DNA from: Cymbidium sinense
Lineage: Eukaryota; Streptophyta; Magnoliopsida; Asparagales; Orchidaceae
Assembly: GCA_021442155.1 (NCBI GenBank)
Contig: JAKCPB010000350.1
Coordinates: 124,001-188,000 of the forward strand
DNA: 64,000 bases
Direction of reading: 5' to 3'
Every line of letters begins with the position of its first letter. Position 1 is the stretch's first letter. The notes under the pieces are model-generated. The model was not told the DNA's origin, did no database searches, and saw only the letters and a list, made by a program, of their open reading frames with translations. A program made the position numbers and the translations under genes. Shown in pieces: positions 47,493-60,400 of the stretch.

Positions 47493-50400
47493 AGGGTTTA
47501 GGTTTATTAGGTTTTGGGTTTCAATTTATTTTTTTAATTTATTTAGTTACTTTAGGTTGGGTTAGGTTTGGGTTTAGGGTTAGTTTAGGGTTTAGGTTTA
47601 GGTTTAGGGTTTATTCTTTTAGTGTTTAGGTTTAGGGATATAGTTTAGGTTTAGGTTTTAGGGTTTAGGGTTTAGGGTTTAGGGTTTAGGGTTTAGGGTT
47701 TAGTGTTTATTTAGGGTTTAGGTTTTGAGTTTAGGGTTTAGGGTTTAGTAAGGTTAGCTTAGGGTTAGTTTAGGGTTTAGCTTTAGGTTTAGGTTTTAGG
47801 GTTTAGTTTTAGGTTAGTTTAGGGTTTAGGATTTAGGGTTTAAGGTTTAGGGTTTAAATTTTAGGGTTAAAATTAGGTTTAAGTTTAGAGTTTAGGGTTT
47901 AGGGTTGTAGGTTTAAGGTTTAGGGTTTAGGGTTTAAGGTTTAGGTTTAGGATTTAGGGTTTAGGGCTTAAGGTGTGGGTTTTAAAAAAAAAAATTAAGA
48001 AAACTAGTAGATTTAGGTTTATTTAGTTTATTTAGTTTATTTTTTATTCATTTTAGTTTATTTTATTTTTAAATTTTTCTTTAGGTTTATGTTTTATTAT
48101 TATTTAGTTTAGTGTATTTATTTTAGTTTTGGTTTTTTTGTTTTAGTTTATTTTTTAAGTTTAGGTTTAGGTTTATGTTTAATTTTTAGTTTAGTTTTAT
48201 TTTTATTTTATTTTTTTAATTTTAGGTTTTATTTTGTATTTTTAGGTTTAGGTTTAGGTTTTATTTTATTTTTTTTAGGTTTATGTCTTAGGTCTTTATT
48301 TTAGGTTTACTTTTAGCTTTTATTTTTTTAGTTTAGGTTTAGATTTATTTTTAGTTTATTTTATTTTATTTAGTTTAGGTTTAAGTTTAGGTTTATTTAT
48401 TTTATTTTAGTTTATTTTAGTTTAGGTTTTTTTAGTTTAGGGTTTAGGTTTTATATTTTATTTATTTTTAGGTTTAAGTTTTTATTTAATTTTTATTTTA
48501 TTTAATTTTAGGTTTATTTTTTTTATTTTTTGGTTTAGATTTTATTTTATTTAGGTTTATTTTTTTTTTTAAGTTTAGGTTCTTATTTATTTTATTTTAG
48601 TTTAGTTGTTATTTTTATTATTATATTTTTAGGTTAATGTTTAGGTTTAGGTTTTATTTTATTTAGGTTAAGTTTTTTATTTATTTTATTTTTAAGTTTT
48701 ATTTAGTTAGAGTTTTAGGTTTTTAGGGTGTAAGGTTTAGGGTTTAGGGTTTGGGGTTTAGGGTTTAAGGTTTAGGGTTTAGGGTTTAAGGTTTAGGGTT
48801 TAGTGTTTAGGGTTTAGGGCTTAGGGTTTTAAGGTTTAGGGTTTAGGGTTGTAGGTTTAGTTCAGTTGAAGGTTTAGGGTTTAGGGTTAGTTTTAGGGTT
48901 TAAGTCTAGTTTTTTTTAGGTTATATTTATTTTATTTTAGTTTATTTTAGTTTAAGTTTAGGTTTATTTTATTTTTATTTTAGTGCTTAAGTTTTATTTT
49001 TTATTTATTTTTAGGTTTTATTTTAGGTTTATTTTAAGCTTTAGGTTTTATTTAGTTTTATTTTATTTTATTTTGATTTTTTTAGTTTACATTAGTTTTA
49101 TTTTATTTAGGTTTTTTTTGTTGTTAGGTTTATTTTATTTTTTAGTTTAGTTTTTTTATTTATTTTATTTTATTTTTTATTTATTTATTTTTTTTTAGGT
49201 TTAGATTTAGGTTTAAGTTTAGGTTTTAGTTTAGGTTTTTATTTTATTTTATTTTTTTATTTTATTTAGGTTAAGTTATTTAGTTATTTTATTTTTAGGT
49301 TTTATTTAATCTAGGATTATTTTTTTAGGTTTTTATGTTTTTAGGGTTTATTGTTTATGGTTTAGAGTTTTAGGGTTTTAGGGTTTTAGGGTTTAGGGTT
49401 TTGAGCTTAGGGTTTAGGCTTTAAGGTTTAGGGTTTAGAGTTGTAGGTTTAGGTTGGGTTGGTTTGGGGTTTAGTTTAGGTTTTTTTTAAGATTTTTTTT
49501 AAAATTTTTTTATTTTTATATTTTTTAATTAAGTAAACTCATAGGTTTAGGTTTATTTAGTTTATTTATTATTTAGTTTAGTTTATTTTTTATTTTTACT
49601 TAGGTTGATTTTTATTTATATTTAGTTTAATTTATTTATTTTAGGTTTATTTATTTGCATTTAGGTTATTTATTTATTTTATTTAGGTTTAGGTTTAGGT
49701 TTATTTTTTTAGTTTATTTTTTATTATATATTTTTTGTTTAGTTTATTTTTTATTTTTTAGATTTAGGTTTAGGTTTTAGGTTTTATTTTAGGATTATTT
49801 TTTGGGTTTTATTTTAGTTTATTTTAGGTTTATTTTTTAGTTCATTTTATTTTATTTAGGGTTTTGGTTTAGGTTTAGGTCAGTTTATTTTAGGTTTAGT
49901 TTTAGGGTTTTATTTATTTTAGTTTAGTTTATTTTAGTTTAGGCTTAGGTTTATTTTATTTTTATTTTAGGTTTAGGTATTTTTTTAGGGTTTAAGTTTA
50001 TTTTTATTTATTTTTGTTTTATTTTGTTATTTTTTAGGTTTAGGTTTTATTTAGTTTTATTTTATTTTATTTTTTGTTTATTTTATTTTTTTCATTTAGT
50101 TTTTATTTTATTGAGGTTTTTTATTTTTTTAGTTTATCTTAGGTTTTTATTTATTTTATTTTAGATTATATTTTTATTTTTTATTTTATTTTATTTTTAG
50201 GTTTAGGTTAAAGTTTTAGTTTATGTTTTTATTCTATTGTATTTTCATAATTTGTTTAGGTTTAGGTTTTTTTATTTATTTTTATTTTTAGAATTTATTT
50301 AGTTTTGGTTTAGGTTATTAGGTTTTTAAGATTCAGGGATTACAGTTCAAGGTTTAGGATTTAGTGTTTGGGGTTTAGGGTTTATAGTTTTAGGGTTGTT

Positions 50401-50566
50401 GGTTTAGGGTTTTGGGTTTAGAGTTTATGGTTAGTTTTAGGGTTTAGGGTTTAAGACTAAGGTTTTTTTATTTTATTTTTTATTTTTTTATTTTTAGGGT
50501 TTAGGGTTTAGGGTTTAAGTTTTAGGTTTAGGGTTCAGGTTTTAGTTTAGGATTTAAGATTTTTGG
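47493..50566 (+). repeat. Telomere-like satellite block 6b
   Basis: It begins with the linker shared by all GRP copies (TTTATTTTTTTAATTTATTT...GTTACTTTAGG, about 47525-47556), then long TTTAGGG-rich DNA (47560-47980), landmark AAATTAAGAAAACT (47990), T-rich phase, TTTAGGG (48720-48900), T-rich, TTTAGGG (49330-49480), landmark AATTAAGTAAACTC (49528), T-rich, TTTAGGG (50330-50560). About three units. Confidence 0.93.
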
Positions 50567-51010
50567 TTTTTTTTAATAAAGAATAAATTTAGATTCAATA
50601 TTTCTTTTTTTTTAATTTCATCAACCAAGTAACACACCAAGTTTTCTAAGACACAGCGATGACATGGATAAAAGTGAGCACGTATAAAGCAAATCAAAAA
50701 CCCATCTAGAATCATCTCTGTAAAGGCAGTTCCATAAGCGGAGATTAGATTGTTTTAATTTCTCTAGTTCCCATCAAAACAACCCCACCTCTATAGCATG
50801 ATCCACCATCATATCTCGATCTCTCCCTCCATAACCATGGTTTAACCTCCGTCTACTCCCACCTCCATAACCACCACCTTTCGACCACCATCTCTCCATA
50901 TCACCACCTCAGATCCACCACCACCCTGATAATCGCCTCCTCCTTCTCCAACGTTAGATCTAGGCGAGCACGGTTGGTGTGATGTTCTCATCAAGGTTTT
51001 ACCCATTCTT
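50567..51010 (-). pseudogene. GRP7/8-type glycine-rich RNA-binding protein fragment, copy 3
   Basis: Same start (AAGAATGGGTAAAACCTTGA on minus), same glycine-rich tail (GGTGGTTATGGAGGTGGGAG; GGGAGAGATCGAGATATG) and same 3' UTR (CATCGCTGTGTCTTAGAAAAC, GTTACTTGGTTGATGAAATT) as copy 2. It ends in TTCTTTATTAAAAAAAACC. Several frameshifts; no useful reading frame remains. The A-rich end is at the low-coordinate side, directly in contact with satellite. Confidence 0.85.
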
Positions 51011-52375
51011 TGGGTTTAGGTTTAGGTTTATATTTATTAGGTTTTAGGGTTTAGGTTTATTTTTTAATCTATTTAGTTACTTAGGTTTAGATTTAGGGTT
51101 TGGGGTTTAGGGTTTAGGGTTACATGTTTAGGTTTAGGGTTTAGGGTTTAGGGTTTAGAGTTTAGGGTTTTAAGGTTTATGCTTTTAGGGTTTAGGGTTA
51201 GGGTTTACAGTTTAGGGTTTAGGGTTTAGGGTTGTAGGTTTAGTGTTGTAAGTTTAGGGTTAGTTTTAGGGTTTAGGGTTTAGGGTTTATGGTTTCTGGT
51301 TTAGGATATAGGGTTTATGTTTACGTTTATTTAGTTTTATTTATTTATTTTAGTTTATTTTATTTTTTTGTTTTTATTTAGGTTTATTTTTTGTTTTTAT
51401 TTAATTTAGTTTATTTATTTTAGTTTAGTTTTTTTTATTTTAATTTATTTTTTAGGTTTAGGTATACATTTAGGTTTTTTTTAGTTGAGTTTTATTTTTA
51501 TTTTATTTTTTAGGTTTAAGTTTTTAGGTTTTAGGGTTTAGGGTTTAGGGTTTATGGTTTAGGGTTTTAAGGTTTAGGATTTTAGGGTTTAGGGTTTAAG
51601 GTTAGGGTTTAGGGTTTAGAGTTTAGGGTTTAGTTTTAGGCTTTAGGGTTTAGGGTTTTAGGGTTTAGGGTTTAGGGTTTAGGTTTGTAGGTTTAGTGTT
51701 GTAGGTTTAGGTTTAGGGTTAGCTTTAGGGTTTTAGGTTTAGGGTTTAGGGTTTAGGATTTAGGGTTTATAGTTTTTTTTTAAATTAAGTAATCCCTTAG
51801 GTCTAGGTTTATTTAATTTACTTAGTTTATTTTTTATTTATTTATTTTATTTTATTTTTTATTTATATTTAGGTTTATTTTTTATTTTTATTTATTTTAT
51901 TTATTTATTTTAGGTTTATTTATTTTAGTTTGGGATTTTAATTTTAATTTAATTTTTAGGATTAGGTTTTGGTTTAGGTTTATTTTTTAGTTGAGTTTTA
52001 TTTTTATTTTATTTTTTAAGTTTTTAGGATTTTAGGATTTAGGGATTAGGGTTTAGGATTTTAGGGTTTAGGGTTTAGTTAGGTTGGTTTAGGGTTTAGT
52101 TTAGGGTTTAGGGTTTAGGGTTTAGGGTTTTGGGTTTTGGGTTTTGGGTTTAGGGTTTTGGGTTTTACGGTTTTTTGATTTTAGCATTTAGGGTTTAGGG
52201 TTTAGGGTCTAGGGTTATATTTAGTGTTTAGGGTTTATTTATTTATTTTTTAAAAATTTTATTTATTTATTTATTATTATTATTATTATTTTTATTTTTA
52301 GGGTTTAGAGTTTAGGGTTTAGGTTTTAGGTTTTAGGTTTAGGTTTCAAGTTTTTGTTTAGGGTTTTTTGGTTTG
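51011..52375 (+). repeat. Telomere-like satellite block 6c
   Basis: The shared post-GRP linker is at about 51056-51086. Then come TTTAGGG-rich DNA (51090-51310), a short T-rich insert (51320-51510), TTTAGGG-rich DNA (51520-51770), a landmark variant AAATTAAGTAATCC (51783), T-rich phase (51800-52020) and TTTAGGG-rich DNA with a (TTA)n-like patch near 52260-52290. Confidence 0.92.
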
Positions 52376-52750
52376 GTTTTCTTTAGAGTCAAATTGATTC
52401 AAGATTTCTTCTATTGATTTCATCAACCAAGTAACACCATGTTTTTAAGACATAGTGACAACATTGATAAAAAATGCACATAGAAAATAAAACCCTAGAT
52501 AATTAGAAGTGTCTATAGACACTTTCCATAGTATCTCGGATTCTTGGTGTCTCCCAGTTCCCATTATAACCACCTCGACCTCTCGGTAGCGATCACCATC
52601 ATAGATCTCTCCTCACCACCATTGTAACCATCGCCTCTCCACCACCACTCACCACCACCTCTAGATCCCCACCACCATTGATGCAGCACCTCCTTCAACT
52701 CCATCCTTGACTCTAAACTGGTTGAGTGATGTTCCCAGGTTGCCCATTCT
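52376..52750 (-). pseudogene. GRP7/8-type glycine-rich RNA-binding protein fragment, copy 4 (most eroded)
   Basis: It is shorter than copies 2 and 3 through internal deletions, but has the same borders: AAGAATGGGCAACC at the high end, then GGGAACATCACTCAACCAG (minus strand), glycine codons (GGTGGTGGTGAG...GGTGGTGGAGAGG) and the UTR phrases CATAGTATC and TTGGTTGATGAAATC. The A-rich end is nearly lost (AAAGAAAACC). Confidence 0.78.
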
Positions 52751-53775
52751 TAGAGTTTAGGTTTAGGTTTTGGTTTTTTAGGTTTTAAGGTTTAGGTTTA
52801 TTTTTTCTAGTTTATTTAGTTACTTTAGGTTTAGGTTTAGGGTTTTGAGTTAGGGTTCAGGGTTTAGGCTTACGGCTTAGTGTTTAGGATTTAGGATTTA
52901 GGGTTTAGGGTTTAAGGTTTAGGGTTTTAATATTTATGCTTTGAGGGTTTAGGGTTTAAGGTTAAGGTTTATGGTTTAGGGTTTGGGGTTTCTGGTTTCT
53001 TAGGGTTTAGGGTTTAAGGTTTAGGGTTGTAGGTTTAGTGTTGGAGGTTTAGGGTTTAAGGTTTAGGGTTTAGGGTTTAGGGTTTAGGATTTAGGGTTTA
53101 AGGTTTCTTTAAAAAAAAATTAATAAACTGGAAGGTTTAGGTTTATTTAGTTTATTTTTTATTTATTTTAGCTTATTTTATATTTTATTTTTATTTAGGT
53201 TTATTTTTTAGGTTTCGGTTTAGTTTTTAGTTGAGTTTTATTTTTATTTTATTTTTTAGGTTTAGGTTTTAGGTTTTTATTTTAGGTTTATTTTTAACTT
53301 GTATTTTTTAGTTTATGTTTAGGTTTATTTTATTTAGTGTAGGTTTAGGTTAAGGTTTAGTTTCTTTTAGGTTTAGTTTTTGGTTTTATTTATTTTAGTT
53401 TAGTTTATTTTGGTTTAGGTTCAGGTTTATTTTATTTTATTTTTATTTTAGGTTTAGGTTTTATTTTTTAGTTTTATTTTTAGTTTTATTTTTTAGGTTT
53501 AGGTTTTTATTTAGTTTTTATTTTATTTTATTTTATTTAACATTTAGTTCTTATCTTATTTAGGTTTTATATTCTTAGGTTTATTTTATATTTTTAGTTT
53601 AGTTTAGGTTTTTATTTATTTTATTTTAGTTTATATTTATTTTTTATTTTATTTTAATTTTAGGTTTAGGTTTAGGTTTTCGTTTAGGTTTATAGTTTAG
53701 GGTTTAACGTTTTAGGGTTTAGGGTTTATGGTTTAGTGTTTAGGCTTTCGACTTTAGGGTTTTTAGGGTATAGGA
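52751..53775 (+). repeat. Telomere-like satellite block 6d
   Basis: Shared post-GRP linker (about 52797-52828), TTTAGGG-rich DNA (52830-53110), landmark AAATTAATAAACTGG (53117), T-rich phase to about 53690 and a TTTAGGG-rich end cut by the poly(A) end of the L1. Confidence 0.92.
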
Positions 53776-54930
53776 TTTTTTTTGTTAAAAAGAGAATTTT
53801 TATTACCAAAAGAAAAGGATACAACATCCTTAAAGGGGATAAATCTCAAAGACTATTACTCAAAACTCTGGAAAGACATAAAGAAAAATCCCTAACTAAT
53901 AAAGAAAACAAAACAAAAGGAAAACTAAGAAAATAACAACAACAACCGAATCCACTGAGCGGTCGAGATACCACTGAAGAGACCAAGAGCAAACAAAGGA
54001 AACTGCAAGAAAAACTAAAGCAGAGATAAACACAATTAAAAGAAAATAAATAGAGATAAAGAAGGAAGAAAAGCAAAAGAAAAGGCTCTCAATCCAAACA
54101 TTAGAAGGGGCAACAAAACTTTTGCGACGACAAAATCGAAAGGAGGTTCTGATCACAAAAAAGCTACAACCAATAGAAAAGAGTAAACATCCTAGCCATC
54201 ATAACCAACGAACCTCACAAAGGCACCCAAGCACACACCAATAACTAGCAAAGATCTAGAACCACCAAAAAAAAGAAGAACAACAATGAGCCACCAAAGG
54301 GGCAACAATCGGAAAAATTGAGATAACAAAAAAATATTCCAAAGATACGACCATCCAACCACCCAAAAGTAGTTGGAGTAAGAAAAGTCACTAACCAATG
54401 AAGAGGAAATACCGAAATAGAAGAGGTGAAGAGAAGCAACCAACAAGCTCATCAACTCAGGCAGACTAAAAGCAACCAAGAAAGACCTGACCACCAACCA
54501 AAAAAGTAATAACAGAACCACCAAAGCCATAAAGGAAAGCATACACCAAAAAACCAAATAACCAACTAGCTAAAAGGAAATAAAGGAAGAAAGCACAATA
54601 AACATCACATCTAGAAGGCACACAAAACCAGGAAGCTCAAGGAACCACAAAGCCACCAAAGAAAGCCAATCAACCAACAAAACCAAATAAATAAACCACA
54701 AGAGATACCACTATAAAAGTAGGACAATTGACAAAGACAACCAAAACAGAAGCATTCCAACTTGTAAAATATAAGAATAAAAGAACAAAATGGAAGAACA
54801 GAGAACCAATAGTAAGAACAAACCAAAACCACGAAGCTCTAAATAGAAGCCCCAAGAAAACCACCAACAGAAAAGAAAGATTAAAAAACTAAGAAAATCT
54901 AACATAAGGAAAATCAAATTTATCTAAATT
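53776..54930 (-). other. 3' UTR of the L1 element
   Basis: T/G-rich on the minus strand, with TTGGTGG and TTTTGG words, ending in the poly(A) tail. Several hydrophobic open frames (53846-54076, 53896-54156, 54192-54557, 54611-54917) arise from this composition. They look like membrane proteins, but they overlap one another in different frames and show no family motif. The 3' fragment at 15521-16840 has the same character. Confidence 0.65.
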
Positions 54931-55079
54931 AGATAACCCTCTTAATTGCTTACGAATATTTTCATTGGTAAAAAAAATGTAAAATCAGAGATTACACCAG
55001 AACCTAAGAAATCTCATAAGCATTACTACTCTTAAAATATGATTAATTTTAAAAGAAAGTTTTGAGATAATAGGTTTAT

Positions 55080-58000
55080 TTTTCTAATTAAATAAAAAAG
55101 CTCACCATTACCCTTATGGTTAGAATTGATCATAACAACAACCATTTCAGCATCAAATTCCAACCAAATAGTATGAAAATTTCCATCCAAACAAAGCTTA
55201 AGAGCATGATAACAATCATCAATTCAGCAAAAATAACAAAATTAGTAGAGAGGGGTGGAAAAAAACCAAGATAATATTCCCAAGATTATTTATAAAAAAA
55301 ATCCCACCACATACTTGTTCTTTTTGCAATAGAGCCATCGATTAATTTTAATACAATAATTAAGAGGCTTAATCAATGAATAATTTTATAATGGAGATGA
55401 GTCACAATAAGGAAAACCAATACCCAATTTAGAGGCAAAAACTTTACAACCTTTAAAATTAGTACCAGAAGAGCGAATATAAAAAAATCATATCTTTAGT
55501 CCTACCAATAATCCTCTTATGATTCATAGGCACATTGATGCTTAGCATCATTTATGTCAACCAAATAAACCAATTCAAAGTAACAACCACCACAATTTTG
55601 ATATGCCCTTTAATATATTAAGAAAATAAAGTCAAGAAGTTGCATTAAGTTAAATTGCCATTAAAACAACTTAATTTAAATAAATCCTCATACCAACCCC
55701 AAACTAGAGGCAATGGACACTATTAATAAAAACATGACTAATATTCTCAATATGAAAGCAACACATGCATTTAGAGGGTAGATAAAATCCTTTGTCCAAA
55801 GTAAAGAATCAACAATAATATAATCCCTTAAAATTCTCCACAAAATAATAGAATAAGAAATATGAATAATATTATTCCAAATTTTAAAGAAAATAGGAGA
55901 AGAGGATTTTTTTAACTCTAATATAGTGCCAAGTATCTTTAAAAGATAAATTCTCCATTACTAGAAATTTTGAAAAGAATTTGATCTAGAAAATAACCAT
56001 CAATAGGAATATTGATGATGTTATTACTAATAAAATCAGGAATCAAATCATTTAAAAGAGAGAAATTCCATTCACCATTATAAATAAAATGACTAACTGT
56101 CAAAGAAGAAGTAGAGTGAGTATTAAGCAAAGAATCAATGGAAAAAATCCCCATCCGGTTATCTTGCCAAAAGAAGAAGATCCATTATTAATACCCCAAA
56201 AATGAGAGGTTTCACTTTCCATTTAATATCCGTTTCCAAACAATTAAGTCACCATGTTTATGATTGCAAATTAAAGGATGCTTACCTTTGCAATATTTAA
56301 ATTTCATGAATTTTGCTCAGAGACTTTCATTTTTTTGAAAATTTCACCAAAGTTTTTAAGAAAAAACATTGGTGGAATCCATCATAGATATGCACCCAAT
56401 ACCACCTTCATAAATAGTACCACACATATTAGACCAAGAATCTAATGAGCCTTTTGGCCAATTCCTAGAGCCCCAAATAAACTTATTAAAGTCTTTCAAT
56501 CGATAAAACATGAGAAGTAGGAACAATATTAAGTAAAAGGAAGAGAGTAATGAATACTTTTAATAATAATTAATCTACCAAAAAGATAAAAATGAAATTC
56601 AAACGTAGAAATTTTACTTTGAATATTATGAATTACCTCATCAAAGAGATGGGATCTCTTATGGCCACAATATAAAGGGGAGCCTAAATATTAATTGGAA
56701 GATTTTGATGTGAAAAACTAGTGATATCATTTATTTTATTAATTCTATGAAAACAAATAGAAGTAGAAGTGATTAAAAAACTTTTATGAGAACTAATCAA
56801 TAGGCCACTTTCCTTTTTAAATTTATTTAAAAAATCCTTAAGCTTTTTAACATAATGTAATGAGCCATTACAAAAAATTATGAAATCATCAGCAAAGCTT
56901 AAGTGAGAGATAGCCAAACCACCAAGATTCTTGAAATACATACTAGAATTCTTCTAAAAAATGATTAAGCCAATGAGACAAATATTCAAATGCAATAATA
57001 AAAGTGATGGAGAGGGCCACCTTGTCTTATACCTTGAGAGAATTAAAGAAACCAAAGTTTTCACCATTGATAACTAATGAAAACCAAACATTTCTAATTA
57101 TATTGTTAACCAAAGAAACAAAATGATTAGAAAAAACCAAATAAAGTAAGAATGCTATTAAGAAAATCCCAAGAAATGTTATCATAAGCTTTGGTGATGT
57201 CAAGCTTAAAAGTAAATTTCCACCTCTAATTTTAACATTCAAATCATGAATCAATTCTTGAGTAAGCATGTTATCAAATAGTTCTACCTTTCTCAAAGCT
57301 AGTTTGATTGGAGAGATAATCTTAGGAAGAAAATTACTATGCCTATTAGTCAAAATTTTAGAAATCAATTTATTAAAAAAAGTCAAAGACTAATAGGTCT
57401 AAAGTCATTCAAAAGTTAGATTATCTTTCTTAGAATAAGAACAATAGAAGTGCTAGTAAAATATTTAGAATAGAATTCCCTTGAAGAAAATCCTTAACAA
57501 CATTAACAAGATCAATTTTAATAATAAACCAAGATTTTGATAGAATAAAGTAGTGTAACCATCCGGCCTTGCAACAGAATCATCATTCATACCATTAAGA
57601 GTATTAAAAATTTCCTCATCAAAGGAGGAGCAACCAAGCCTTAGTAGACATAATAGAAGGGATGATAGAGGTTGGATAAGTGCTCAAGTTGATAATTTTT
57701 TAAAAGATCTTTAAAATAATTAGAGCAGAAGAAAATATATCCTCTTTTTCGGTAAGCCAAGAACCATCAAAGTTCTTGATTTTATGAATGTGAACTATTC
57801 TTTTCATTACCAAAGTATAAAAATATTTAGTGTTTCTTTCCCCATAGAAAGATGTTTAGAGGTAGTTTTTGTCTCCAATAAGTCTCCTCCATATCACGAA
57901 ACTTAATGAGATTATCTTTTGCTTGACAATATTAGAATAGAAAAAGACTTAGTAATAACAAGTTCTTCCAAATCTTTCACCTTTTGTTCCATATTCTTGA

Positions 58001-58860
58001 TATTATCAAATAGAATTTTAAATAGTTTTTGTTCCACCAAGTGATAGTACGCTTAAGCCTTTTAAGCTTAAGCCAAAATCTCATCATGCCAAATGTAGAA
58101 TCATCTGGAGAAAGAGGAGCACACCAATTATAAGCAATAACATCAAGAAAACTTTTATCTTGTAACCACATATTTTGAAAACAAAAAATTTTAATGACAT
58201 TATTATTATGAATAGCATCCTTAATAGAAATCAAAAGGAGCATGATCCAAGAGAGTTCTACTAAGATGCTCCACTGAAGTTGAAGGCCAATAATTTAACA
58301 AATAATTATTAAATAAAGCATGATCCAACCGTTGCCATAATTTATGATTATTCCAAGTAAATTAAGAACCAATGAAACCAACATCATGAAGATTACAATC
58401 CAAAATCATATTTGCAAAATCTTCCATTGAATGTAAATTTGGCAAAGAACCCCTTTCCTTTCATTCAAAGAAAGGATCATATCGAAATCCCCACCAGCAA
58501 TCCAAGAATCATTAATAACAGAAGCAAAATTAGAAAATTGATCCCAAGGAATTATCCTCTCCAACTTGTTACAAGTAGAATAAACAAAAGAGTCAAAACC
58601 ATGATAATCACCAAATGAAATATCCACATTAATAACTTGATGAAAATCATTAACAACATTAATAGAAATAGAATTATTCCAAAATAACCAAATCTTATTA
58701 TTGCTATTGAAATAAAAATCAATCATCCCGGACATATGCATTATTTTAGAATAAAAAAATAAGAGATTCAAGAATAACCAAGAAACCAACATTATAAATT
58801 CTATGAAGATTCTTAATTCAATTTCTAATAGCAAGAGTACTAATGCCCCTCACATTTTAA
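55080..58860 (-). pseudogene. L1 ORF2 relic: endonuclease, reverse transcriptase, zf-RVT region, RNase H
   Basis: From the 5' side (minus strand): an endonuclease start resembling NVRGIST (about 58850), WIAGGDFDMILSLNERKG (58510-58440), FTWNNHKLWQRLDHALFNN (about 58350-58300) and LLDHAPF (about 58240); the linker FQNMWLQDKSFLDV and LKRLKRTITWWNK (58243-57977); RT with ISKILTNRHSNFLPKIISP and FDNMLTQELIHDLN (57386-57230) and the catalytic FADD in LSFADDFIIFC (near 56885); zf-RVT-type sequence around MGIFSIDSLL (56154-55939); RNase H with EFDAEMVVVMINSNHKG (about 55175-55120). All the domains expected of plant L1 ORF2 are present in order but in shifting frames, so no active protein is made. 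Confidence 0.87.
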
Positions 58861-58869
58861 ATAAGAAAG

Positions 58870-60400
58870 TTAAACATTAATTTTTATTAGGCAAAGAAGA
58901 TGAAGAAGATCGAGTGGATCTAGAAGCTTTAGAAGGATAATTTTTAAACTTTTTTTTTCCTTTTCACAAAAATAGTTTGAAAACTGGTCTCATTCTCCAT
59001 GGATTCATCCTCAAAAAAAATTTTGCATCACTATTAATAATAGATTTAGGAGAAGATCCCATTTGACAAGAAGATAAATCCTTTTTCTCCATTAAATGAG
59101 AATTATCACTAAGTAAAATACCATCTAGAATAACAGTTAAGGAAGGGGCAGAAACATATTTATTAAGCAAACAAACACATGGCTGCACATTATCAATAAG
59201 CTCCATACCATCATTCTTGCCCAAATTCAATAAAGATAAAACAAGATTTTCTTTTAAAGATTTTTGAGGCTAAATAATAGAGACATTTTCTATAAGAATT
59301 TCAGTAATTTATCACAAATCTCCTTAGAATCATAAACTAAAATAGGAAAATTATCCACTTACAAATTTTTAGGAATAACATAAATAATAGCAGTCGAAAC
59401 CTGATTACTCTACAAAATAGTTTTAGAAGCATTTTTAACAAGCTTATCACTACCACTTACATTGGGAATAGCATTAGAAACATTAGGAACAACATTAGAA
59501 AAATCAACAATTTCATTCACAACACCATTATCCTATTCATTTAAAGCAGAATTTCTTTTATGACTTTTTAAATCTCCAATTTTGCCAACAACCTTAAGAT
59601 CTTTAACCACTTTATTTCAAAGATGTTGATGAGTAACAAAACATTCAGACACATCATCGCCATGAGTTTTACAATGATTGTAGAAAATAATGAAGTTTTC
59701 AAACTTGACCTTCTAGAATATCCATATTTCTTAGATCCAATCCACACCTCCTTAGGAAATTTCTTTGTTACATCAATTTCAATAAGGATCCAAGCAACCG
59801 ATGACCTGGATTTGGCTGCGATTGCTTGATCAATTTACAAAGGTCTACCAAGAATAGAACCCACAACATGCAAGAATTGATAATTAACAAAGTGAACCCA
59901 AAGATTAGGTAAAGATAACTAAACCGATGCTATAAGAGATTCCTCTTTAATGTTAAAAAAATGGAGTCCATTTAAGAATATGTATTTGATTGTTTTTAAC
60001 ATAACAAGATCGATGAACCAAGATATGACTATAATCAATGTCATTAGATAATTTGATCAGCACATGTCTACCATCCAAGAAACCAATAAAAAGAACACCA
60101 GAAAGTTACAAGTCATGGAAGAAAAACTAAATTTCTTCTTTACTAGGATGCTGAAAAGAAAATTTTCCAATCAAAGTATATGCATAAGGCTAGTTTTTGT
60201 ATCAAGTCGAGCACATATTGGAACACCTTTGGAGGTCATATGAACCAAGTTTAAAGAAAGATCAAAAGAAGTTGAAGAATCCTTACCAGATAAGGCATCT
60301 TTGTAGGACTTAGAGGTAAAAGGTTTAGCTATACCCAAAGAATCAGAAGCCTAAGTTGGAGCAGTTAGGGAATTTGGTTTTCCCTAAGTATTCACAGAAC
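58870..60400 (-). pseudogene. L1 ORF1 relic (DUF4283-type, CCHC knuckle)
   Basis: This is the nucleic-acid-binding protein of plant L1 elements. Minus-strand frames give SKGVPICARLDTK (about 60235-60195), VHFVNYQFLHVVGSILGRPL (about 59900-59840), SVAWILIEIDVTKKFPKEVWIGSKKYGY (about 59800-59715) and a knuckle-like CKTHGDDVSEC (about 59680-59645). This matches the DUF4283 then zinc-knuckle order. A charged tail with SRSTRSSSSS (about 58920-58890) ends just before ORF2. Frames are interrupted repeatedly. The window 58964-59230 is the longest open part and has no domain of its own. Confidence 0.8.

Noticed and set aside
54192..54917. Overlapping hydrophobic open frames resembling small membrane proteins
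   Set aside because: They lie in the T/G-rich 3' UTR of the L1 element, overlap in different frames, and their hydrophobicity follows from T-rich codons. The same holds for 15972-16193 and 16594-16827.
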